Source: Bacillota bacterium (GTDB lineage: Bacteria > Bacillota > Bacilli > Alicyclobacillales > SLC66). Taken from it: a stretch of DNA of 11,687 bases. Of this stretch, positions 6,033-11,687 are shown piece after piece (within the stretch, counting starts at the first letter, position 1; each line of letters begins with the position of its first letter). The stretch lies in NCBI GenBank assembly GCA_021820825.1, contig JAKADD010000036.1, positions 1 to 11,687 on the forward strand. The letters are read 5' to 3'. The position numbers and the translations under genes are program-made. The notes beneath the pieces were generated by a model, which saw only the letters and a list, made by a program, of their open reading frames with translations, made no database searches and was not told where the DNA came from.

Positions 6033-9000
6033 ATGAGCACTCGGGAACAGCAACTCGAAGCAATCAAGGGATATGGAAATCTGCAGACGCACCCGGATCC
6101 AGCCAAATGGGACGACTGGCAGGAACTCGACGCCCGAGCCTGGCCGCGCAAGAAATACCATCGCTACGAACTGATACCGACTGTCTGTTTCAATTGTGAA
6201 GCCGCTTGCGGGTTGCTGGCGTATGTCGACAAGGACTCGGGGGAAATTCGCAAGTTTGAAGGCCATCCGCTTCATCCCGGCAGTCGCGGACGCAACTGCG
6301 CCAAAGGTCCGGCAACGTTAAACCAGATCGAGAATCCGGAGCGCATTCTCTACCCGATGAAGCGGGTTGGCGAGCGCGGCGACGGCAAGTGGGAGCGCAC
6401 AACGTGGGATGAGGCGCTCGATGACATCGCCGCGCGGATTCGCAAGAGCCTGCTGGATGGGCGCCGGGATGAAATCGTCTATCATGTGGGCCGCCCTGGC
6501 GAAGACGAGTATACTGAGCGGGTGCTGAAATGTTGGGGTATTGACGGCTTGTCGTCGCACACCAATGTCTGTTCGTCAGGAGGCCGGACCGGATACGCCT
6601 TCTGGATGGGCATGGATCGTCCATCGCCTGATTACACGGACGCGCGATTCATATTGATGATGAGCGCCCATCTGGAATCCGGGCATTACTTCAATCCCAA
6701 TGCGCAACGGATCATCGAAGCGCAGCAGAAGGGCACCAAGATCGCCGTCATTGACACGCGACTGTCGAACACCGCGTCCAAAGCGGATTACTGGATGTCG
6801 CCCTGGCCGGGCACGGAGACTTCCATGCTTCTCGCCATGGCGAATGGCCTGATCCAGACAGACCGCTTCAATCGCGAATTCGTCCGCCAATGGGTCAATT
6901 GGCGCGAGTTCATGAGCGACCGTCAGTATCTGCAGGAGTTGCGCGACAGGGGATTTCTGGACACCATTCCAGCCACGCAGACTTTCGCAGACTTCGTGCA
7001 TGTGCTAAAACGCATCTATCGCGACTACACGCCTGAATGGGCGGAACAGGAGTGCGGAGTGGCCGCCGCCATGATCCGGCAGGTCACGGATGAAATCGCG
7101 CGCGCGGGCACGGCGTTCGCCGCAAACATCTGGCGAAACGCGGCCGCAGGACACCTTGGCGGCTGGATGATCACGAGATCGCTGGCCTTTCTGAATGTGT
7201 TGATGGGGGCGATCGGTGAACCGGGCAGCATGATTCCCAACAGTTGGGTCAAATTTGTTCCCGCCCGCAACTCATCACCCGCACCGCTGCAAGTCTGGAA
7301 TGAAAACCACTGGCCGCGTGAATATCCACTGTCTTTCTTTGAACTCAGTTTCTGTTTGCCGCACATCTTGAAAGAGCGCGACAAACGTTTGGAAGTGTAT
7401 TTTACCCGTGTCATGAACCCGGTGTGGACGTTTCCGGATGGCTTCAGCTGGATTGAGATGTTCAAGGAACCGGATCGGGTGGGCTGTCATGTGACTCTGT
7501 CGCCCGTGTGGTCCGAGACTTCACAGTTCTCCGACTATGTTCTGCCCATGGGCCTGGCGTCAGAACGGCACGATCTGCACAGTTATGAAACGCACGCGGC
7601 GCAGTGGATCGGGTTTCGTCAACCCGTGCTGCGCGTGTCAAAGGAACGAAACGGAATCAAGATTCGCGATACGCGCGACGCCAATCCCGGAGAAGTATGG
7701 GAAGAGAATGAATTCTGGATTGAGCTTTCCTGGCGGATTGATCCGGATGGGGCGATGGGTATCCGCCAGCACTTTGAATCCCCCTATCGGCCAGGTGAAA
7801 AAATTACCATCTTGGAATACTATCGCTGGATTTTCGAGAACGCCGTTCCCGGATTGCCGGAAGCGGCTGGTGCAGAAGGTTTGGCGCCACTTGAATATAT
7901 GCAGAAGTACGGTGCGTTTGAGATTACCACAAATGTGTACGGACAGCATCGCTGGCCGATCGATCCCGACGTCTTGCAGGCGGCGACGATCACTTCCGAC
8001 GCCGCGGAAGCGGACGCGGACGACGCGAATGTGCGGGATGGGATGGTGTGGGTCGACAAGGCGCCGCACACTCACAATCATGCGCCCATGCCGGGACCGT
8101 TCAAAAACGCACAGGGTAAGGTGCGGGCGGGTGTTGTTGTCGACGGAGAGGCTGTGAAAGGCTGGCCCACTCCTTCGGGGAAACTCGAATTTTTCTCGAC
8201 AACACTGCGCGATTGGGGTTGGCCCGAGTATGCGATTCCCATCTATCCACGCAATGACGCGGAACGCAAACGGATGCCGCATATTGTGAGTCAGGTGCAC
8301 TTCAAGACCATCGATTTTGAACGCAACGAATTTATCCTCTTGCCGACGTTCCGCTTGCCCATGCTCATCCACACGCGCACAAATGGCGCCAAGTGGTTGC
8401 ATGAGATCGCCCACTCCAATCCTGTTTGGCTTCATCCGTCTGATGCCAAGCGTCTTGACGTGATAACAGGCGATGAAGTGAAGATTGCCACAGAGATCGG
8501 ATCGTTTGTTGACAAGGTCTGGGTGACAGAGGGCATTCGACCGGGGGTGGTGGCGTGTTCACATCATTTGGGCAGATGGCGATTGAATGAAACGACAGGC
8601 AGCGACCGCTGGAACAGCTCCCTGGTGAAGATCGCGGAGGCTGAGCCTGGAAAGTGGGAGATGAAGCAGATTCATGGACCGGAGCCGTTCAAGAGTACGG
8701 ACAAGGATTCGGAACGCATCTGGTGGTCGGACGGCGGGGTCCATCAAAATCTGATTTTCCCCGTGCAGCCTGATCCCATCAGCGGAATGAATTGCTGGCA
8801 TCAGCGAGTGCATGTGGAAAAAGTTTCATCAGGACAGCAGTATGGTGAAATTACGATTGACAGAAAGAAGGCGCATCAGGTGTTTCAGCGCTGGCTGCAG
8901 ATTACCAGGCCGGCGGCGCCTGGCTCTGGCGGACTGTACCGTCCATACTGGCTGCTGCGCGTCTTGAAGCCGCATCCTGATGCGTACGTTATTCCGGAAG

Positions 9001-9056
9001 GAAGCACAGGCATGGTAGAAGTTGCGCCTGCCGACGCCAGCGAGTCCATCAGTTGA
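6033..9056 (+). CDS. Molybdopterin-dependent oxidoreductase catalytic subunit (DMSO reductase superfamily), cytoplasmic
   Basis: A 1007-residue protein with the full superfamily layout. An N-terminal [4Fe-4S] domain has C52-x2-C55-x3-C59 and C89, with the conserved lysine of C-x-K-G at 91. The molybdopterin domain follows (ERTTWDEALDDIA near 121-133; IAVIDTRLSNTASKADYW near 238-254). A cysteine in HTNVCSSGGR (C180) is at the position of the Mo ligand in Cys-type enzymes such as PsrA/PhsA/TtrA/SoeA. The C-terminal dinucleotide-binding domain runs from about 720, with LIHTRTNGAKWLHEIAHSNP near 778 and SHHLGRW near 843. A region around 555-700, including an acidic stretch (AAEADADD), seems longer than in small homologues. 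No twin-arginine signal is present: the N-terminus is polar and starts EQQLEAIKGY. With the preceding FeS-NrfD gene it makes a two-protein membrane complex. The substrate cannot be read from sequence; sulfite or another sulfur oxyanion is my leading guess, and the assignment as nitrate, formate or arsenate enzyme is not supported by diagnostic motifs. Confidence 0.93.
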   Translation: MSTREQQLEAIKGYGNLQTHPDPAKWDDWQELDARAWPRKKYHRYELIPTVCFNCEAACGLLAYVDKDSGEIRKFEGHPLHPGSRGRNCAKGPATLNQIENPERILYPMKRVGERGDGKWERTTWDEALDDIAARIRKSLLDGRRDEIVYHVGRPGEDEYTERVLKCWGIDGLSSHTNVCSSGGRTGYAFWMGMDRPSPDYTDARFILMMSAHLESGHYFNPNAQRIIEAQQKGTKIAVIDTRLSNTASKADYWMSPWPGTETSMLLAMANGLIQTDRFNREFVRQWVNWREFMSDRQYLQELRDRGFLDTIPATQTFADFVHVLKRIYRDYTPEWAEQECGVAAAMIRQVTDEIARAGTAFAANIWRNAAAGHLGGWMITRSLAFLNVLMGAIGEPGSMIPNSWVKFVPARNSSPAPLQVWNENHWPREYPLSFFELSFCLPHILKERDKRLEVYFTRVMNPVWTFPDGFSWIEMFKEPDRVGCHVTLSPVWSETSQFSDYVLPMGLASERHDLHSYETHAAQWIGFRQPVLRVSKERNGIKIRDTRDANPGEVWEENEFWIELSWRIDPDGAMGIRQHFESPYRPGEKITILEYYRWIFENAVPGLPEAAGAEGLAPLEYMQKYGAFEITTNVYGQHRWPIDPDVLQAATITSDAAEADADDANVRDGMVWVDKAPHTHNHAPMPGPFKNAQGKVRAGVVVDGEAVKGWPTPSGKLEFFSTTLRDWGWPEYAIPIYPRNDAERKRMPHIVSQVHFKTIDFERNEFILLPTFRLPMLIHTRTNGAKWLHEIAHSNPVWLHPSDAKRLDVITGDEVKIATEIGSFVDKVWVTEGIRPGVVACSHHLGRWRLNETTGSDRWNSSLVKIAEAEPGKWEMKQIHGPEPFKSTDKDSERIWWSDGGVHQNLIFPVQPDPISGMNCWHQRVHVEKVSSGQQYGEITIDRKKAHQVFQRWLQITRPAAPGSGGLYRPYWLLRVLKPHPDAYVIPEGSTGMVEVAPADASESIS

Positions 9057-9109
9057 CTGACGAAGGCGGCAGCAAGTAGCGGATCGAAGAGTGTCTGTGG
9101 ACAGTCAGG

Positions 9110-9194
9110 CGCACTGCAGCGGGCGATGTGGGGATCGTGTAACTGCCGGGGCAGTGCGGGAAGCGGTCGCAAGGCAGCGCAATCGCTTCCCGCA
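9110..9194. other. Structured intergenic region with mutually exclusive hairpins
   Basis: Three inverted repeats overlap. CGCACTGC (9110-9117) pairs with 9151-9158. ACTGC (9142-9146) pairs with 9151-9155. An 11-bp perfect stem TGCGGGAAGCG (9155-9165) pairs with 9184-9194 around an 18-nt loop. The first and third share bases 9155-9158, so both cannot form fully at the same time. This may be a 3'-UTR structure of either convergent transcript or a small RNA; I see no coding frame with a ribosome binding site here. Confidence 0.45.
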
Positions 9195-9204
9195 GAGAAA
9201 GACA

Positions 9205-9236
9205 AGACGTGGTTCGGCTTTTGCCGAACCACGTCT
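9205..9236 (-). terminator. Strong hairpin, likely terminator of the transporter-mdh operon
   Basis: A perfect 14-bp stem (9205-9218 with 9223-9236) closes a 4-nt loop, 47 bp beyond the mdh stop. On the minus strand it is followed by a moderately T-rich stretch TGTCTTTCTCTG; on the plus strand no T-run follows. It is therefore assigned to the minus strand, although it may act both ways between these convergent operons. Confidence 0.6.
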
Positions 9237-9256
9237 CCGTATATGGAATGTTGATC

Positions 9257-9282
9257 GCGCCCAAGCGTATAGGCGTTTTTTT
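9257..9282 (+). terminator. Weak Rho-independent terminator for the molybdoenzyme operon
   Basis: A short stem (CGCC 9258-9261 with GGCG 9272-9275, extendable by a G-T pair) and a 10-nt loop are followed directly by seven T residues (9276-9282), just before the mdh stop codon. The stem is weak but the T-run is the best on the plus strand here. Confidence 0.4.
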
Positions 9283-9283
9283 G

Positions 9284-10207
9284 CTACAGGGTGCTGAAGA
9301 CGCGTTTCACATCGTTCGCCGATTTATGCAGCGCGGCTGTCTCATCCTGAGTCAGTTCGATCTCGATGATCTTCTCGACGCCATTTTTGCCAAGCATCAC
9401 GGGCACGCCAAGGAATAGTTCATTGACGCCGTATTCACCGCGCACGAACGCAGAGCACGGCATGATGCGCTTCTTGTCTTTGAGTATGGATTCCACCATC
9501 TGAGTGATCGCCGCGCCGGGCGCATAGTACGCACTGCCGGTTTTCAAATGATTCACAATTTCAGCGCCGCCCTGGCGCGTACGTTGCACCAGACGGTCCA
9601 GTGTGGCCTGATCGAGCAGTGTTTCAATCGGAATTCCGCTCACGTACGAATAGCGAACGAGGGGCACCATGTCATCGCCATGGCCGCCCAGGACAAACGC
9701 GGATACGTCTTCGAAAGACACGCCAAGTTCCAGCGCGATGAAGGTGCGAAAGCGCGCAGAGTCGAGCACTCCGCCAAGGCCGACGATTCGTTCAGGCGCG
9801 AACCCGCTTTCCTTAAACGCCACCTGGGCCATCACGTCGGATGGGTTCGTTACGAGGATCAGATGGGCGTCTGGAGAACGGGAGGCGATCTCTTTGACGA
9901 CTGCGCGAACGACTTTTACGTTCGTGTCGACCAGATCGTTGCGGCTCATTCCTGGCTTGCGGCCAATTCCGGCTGTAATGACAACAACGTCGGAATTGGC
10001 TGTCTCATCGTAAGAGTTGGTGCCTGTGATTGTGCAATCGTACCCTTCCACGGGGGCCGCTTCCTGCAGATCGAGCGCCTTCCCTTGGGGAATGCCTTCG
10101 ACAACATCGGTCAAAACGATGTCGCCGAGTTCCTTCATGGCCAGATAATGCGCCACCGTGGCTCCCACATTGCCAGCGCCCACCACAGTAATTTTGGGTC
10201 GTTTCAT
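9284..10207 (-). CDS. mdh: Malate dehydrogenase, LDH-like (type 3) NAD-dependent
   Basis: A 307-residue protein that interconverts (S)-malate and oxaloacetate with NAD in the cytoplasm. The Rossmann motif GAGNVG is at 10-15, with D34 at the end of strand 2 favouring NAD over NADP. Active-site residues are all present: R83 and R89 (GRKPGMSR), N121 (TNPSD), D149 and R152 (GVLDSARFR) and H176 ([10 protein letters not shown]). The arginine at 83 within [10 protein letters not shown] marks malate rather than lactate specificity. Length is normal for bacterial Mdh. The start at 10207 is chosen over an upstream frame because AAGGAG (10223-10218) lies 10 nt upstream and the ATG overlaps the transporter's TGA (ATGA), which indicates translational coupling. 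A 32-residue N-terminal extension of the frame lies inside the transporter gene and lacks homology. Placement with a TDT transporter rather than with citrate synthase and isocitrate dehydrogenase suggests a role tied to dicarboxylate uptake, though it may also be the housekeeping TCA enzyme. Confidence 0.96.
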   Translation of the reverse strand: MKRPKITVVGAGNVGATVAHYLAMKELGDIVLTDVVEGIPQGKALDLQEAAPVEGYDCTITGTNSYDETANSDVVVITAGIGRKPGMSRNDLVDTNVKVVRAVVKEIASRSPDAHLILVTNPSDVMAQVAFKESGFAPERIVGLGGVLDSARFRTFIALELGVSFEDVSAFVLGGHGDDMVPLVRYSYVSGIPIETLLDQATLDRLVQRTRQGGAEIVNHLKTGSAYYAPGAAITQMVESILKDKKRIMPCSAFVRGEYGVNELFLGVPVMLGKNGVEKIIEIELTQDETAALHKSANDVKRVFSTL

Positions 10208-11361
10208 CTTGCGATCACTCCTTTTGCCTTCACACTGTCGACATGGCTTGCCCTGCTGTCCGCAGCGCTTTTTTGCAGGCTGGGAAAATGTTTGGGATGC
10301 CAAGCGATCAGCGTTCCATTCACGATCCCCTTAAGAGTACCTAAACTGACTATCACAAAGCAACCTGAGAGAAAGACAAGTTGTAGAAATCCTGCGACAT
10401 AGAAGAAACGCAATTGTGTCAGATGATACAGGGCATACGTGCCTGCCGTGAAACTGCCCAGCGGGAAGACGTAACTCCACCAGCCCAGCGTGTACGGGAT
10501 GCCTTCGCCCTTTTTGCTGAGATGAAGGATCGAGTAGAGTGTTGCGATCACGATCCACCACATGCCGACGCCCCATAGGGCAGACCCCCCGAACAGTCCG
10601 AGCGCGCGAAGTCCGGGCAGGAAGGAGGCAAACAGGGCGTGCGTAGAGAGTGGAATCGTGGCCATTGTACCCATTGCCATGCCAATGGGTCCAATTTCAA
10701 CCCATACGCTCGGAGCCATGCTGCCAGGCACCATTCGATGGTACATCAACCTGGAATAAAACAGCGCGCTGACCATCAGAAAAAGAAAGAAGGTGAGCCC
10801 GAAGAGCGAGATGTCAAAAACAGTCATGCCCATGTTGACGGCGGGAGATCCCCAGTAAGAGAGCAGATTGGCGCCGTCAGCTGCGCAAACGATGGGCGGC
10901 ACCACCGGAATCAGCCAGCTTGCCAGCGCGTCGCCCGGCGCAATATCGTGCTGCGTGAACATCAGATAGGGCACCGCGATCGCGGCGAAGAGGCTGATCG
11001 CCACACCGACGATCCAGAGAACCTGACTGATGTGCAGCGACAGTGCAAACGGCCATACGTGCGCGCCGATGAGAAAGAAGTCGTTGCCCACCACATTTGT
11101 TGCCATTGCCAGTGCGCCGTAAAACAAGGCCTTTGAGGGATCCCGGAAGTCCTCCAAGGCTTCTGGCGTGTGTTTGAACCAGCGGACTCCCCACAGCGCG
11201 AGAGCGACCAGAAACAGCGCCAGCACAGCGATAAACGCTGCAAACCCAAATGTTTTATGAAAGGGAAAGACAAGCGGCGAAGAATAGCTGAGTCCCGCCA
11301 TGATCCCCACACCCATAACGACCGTAAACCAGTTAGTACCAATCTGTCGAGCTACAGACAT
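10204..11361 (-). CDS. TDT-family (TehA/Mae1/SSU1-like) transporter
   Basis: A 385-residue membrane protein with about ten hydrophobic helices (approximately 9-25, 38-61, 76-98, 108-131, 145-166, 178-203, 217-240, 250-280, 290-315, 318-345) and a short polar C-terminal tail, the usual size and topology of the tellurite-resistance/dicarboxylate transporter family. Family-like segments are the N-terminal [11 protein letters not shown], a central IPVVPPIV, and [16 protein letters not shown] near 292-307. The family includes malate transporters (Mae1), sulfite exporters (SSU1), anion channels (SLAC1) and TehA. Coupling to mdh by an ATGA overlap argues for a C4-dicarboxylate, probably malate; the nearby sulfur-type Mo enzyme leaves sulfite open. 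The start at ATG 11361 has GGAGG (11374-11370) 8 nt upstream; the ATG at 11376 overlaps that site and is rejected. Divergent from a LysR gene, the likely regulator. Confidence 0.9.
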   Translation of the reverse strand: MSVARQIGTNWFTVVMGVGIMAGLSYSSPLVFPFHKTFGFAAFIAVLALFLVALALWGVRWFKHTPEALEDFRDPSKALFYGALAMATNVVGNDFFLIGAHVWPFALSLHISQVLWIVGVAISLFAAIAVPYLMFTQHDIAPGDALASWLIPVVPPIVCAADGANLLSYWGSPAVNMGMTVFDISLFGLTFFLFLMVSALFYSRLMYHRMVPGSMAPSVWVEIGPIGMAMGTMATIPLSTHALFASFLPGLRALGLFGGSALWGVGMWWIVIATLYSILHLSKKGEGIPYTLGWWSYVFPLGSFTAGTYALYHLTQLRFFYVAGFLQLVFLSGCFVIVSLGTLKGIVNGTLIAWHPKHFPSLQKSAADSRASHVDSVKAKGVIAR

Positions 11362-11485
11362 ATCACTGTCCTCCATTCACGAATATCGATCTGCACTGTC
11401 TACACTGTTTATGATATCGAATAATAGTTGCGCAAAAACAACGTATTTGCGATTATAAGTATAATAAAAACAAATAGGAGTGATG
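11362..11485. promoter_or_regulatory. Divergent promoter/operator region between transporter and LysR gene
   Basis: This AT-rich 124-bp spacer holds both promoters. For the LysR gene there is TATAAT at 11460-11465 without a good -35. For the transporter no consensus pair is clear, as expected of an activator-dependent promoter. Candidate regulator sites are the palindrome TTGCGCAA (11428-11435), CACTGT at 11364, 11394 and 11403, and ATATCGA at 11383-11389 and 11414-11420, 31 bp (about three helical turns) apart. Confidence 0.5.
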
Positions 11486-11687
11486 GTGGGCGTGAATATT
11501 CTGGAACCTTGGCGTACTTTTTTGACAGTGGCGCAGGAAGGGAGCATTTCCCGCGCCGCAAGAAAATTGCGCGTTTCGCAACCGGCCGTCAGTCAGCAGA
11601 TCAAACAATTGGAGCAGATTTATCGCACGCCGCTCTTTGACCGCCGCAGCAGGGGGATGGCGCTCACAGAAGCCGGGAGCATCCTGC
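11486..11687 (+). CDS. LysR-type transcriptional regulator, 3' partial
   Basis: Only the N-terminal ~67 residues are in the window. They form the typical LysR winged helix-turn-helix: WRTFLTVAQEGSISRAARKL, then VSQPAVSQQIKQLEQ as the recognition region, then PLFDRRSRGMALTEAG. The start is one of three in-frame codons: ATG 11483 (only 2 nt after AGGAG at 11476-11480), GTG 11486 (5 nt, best spacing) or GTG 11492 (11 nt, giving NILEPWRTF as in many homologues). Such regulators usually control the divergent neighbour, here the TDT transporter-mdh operon, in response to a small-molecule co-inducer bound by the C-terminal domain, which is not visible. Effector unknown. Confidence 0.93.
   Translation, partial: MGVNILEPWRTFLTVAQEGSISRAARKLRVSQPAVSQQIKQLEQIYRTPLFDRRSRGMALTEAGSIL

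Noticed and set aside
7638..8435. Minus-strand open frame of 265 codons inside the Mo subunit gene
   Set aside because: Shadow of the catalytic subunit; composition is Arg/His-rich with no recognisable domain or start signal.
9205..9236. Plus-strand intrinsic terminator using the 14-bp hairpin
   Set aside because: The plus-strand sequence after the stem is CCGTATATGG without a T-run; the T-rich side is on the minus strand.
9548..10402. Plus-strand open frame of 284 codons
   Set aside because: It is the antisense shadow of the mdh gene, whose catalytic residues are all in place on the minus strand.
11428..11640. Plus-strand 70-codon frame at the right end
   Set aside because: It is out of frame with the clear LysR helix-turn-helix in the same DNA and begins upstream of the AGGAG site.

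Overview
The window (11,687 bp, moderate GC, strong GGAGG-type ribosome binding sites, compact genes with short spacers) looks like the chromosome of a Gram-positive bacterium of the Bacillota. An Alicyclobacillus-like sulfur- or metal-metabolising lineage is my best guess, made from gene content and codon style, not from a marker gene. I see no rRNA, tRNA, CRISPR array, insertion sequence or phage gene. No gene-free stretch exceeds 300 bp; the longest is 227 bp (9057-9283).

Layout from left to right. (1) 2-2047 (+): a YyaL/SSP411-type thioredoxin-fold plus (alpha/alpha)6-barrel protein, cut at its N-terminus by the window edge. (2) 2048-2202: a convergent spacer with two copies of a 36-bp direct repeat. 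(3) 2203-3009 (-): a DUF2103-like protein with a long disordered tail, expressed from a recognisable promoter. (4) 3168-4228 (+): two small genes of unknown function, followed by a good hairpin terminator. (5) 4361-9056 (+): the core of the window, a two-gene operon for a membrane-bound molybdenum enzyme of the complex iron-sulfur molybdoenzyme (CISM) class. The first gene fuses a four-cluster ferredoxin subunit to an eight-helix NrfD/PsrC-type quinone-reacting anchor. The second is a 1007-residue molybdopterin oxidoreductase. Neither protein has a visible Tat signal, so the catalytic side is predicted to face the cytoplasm, as in the SoeABC sulfite dehydrogenase and unlike PsrABC or TtrABC. 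(6) 9057-9283: a convergent spacer dense in hairpins. (7) 9284-11361 (-): a TDT-family (TehA/Mae1/SSU1) membrane transporter and a malate dehydrogenase whose start overlaps the transporter stop (ATGA), so a translationally coupled operon. (8) 11486-11687 (+): the start of a LysR-type regulator, divergent from the transporter and probably its regulator.

How they may work together (inference): the Mo enzyme would exchange electrons between a cytoplasmic substrate, possibly sulfite or another sulfur oxyanion, and the quinone pool. The transporter with malate dehydrogenase most simply forms a C4-dicarboxylate uptake/oxidation unit under LysR control. Because TDT proteins also include sulfite exporters, a functional link to the Mo operon is possible but unproven. 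The most unusual items are the fused FeS-NrfD subunit paired with a Tat-less Mo subunit, the layered hairpins at 9110-9282, and the 36-bp repeat pair at 2061-2169.
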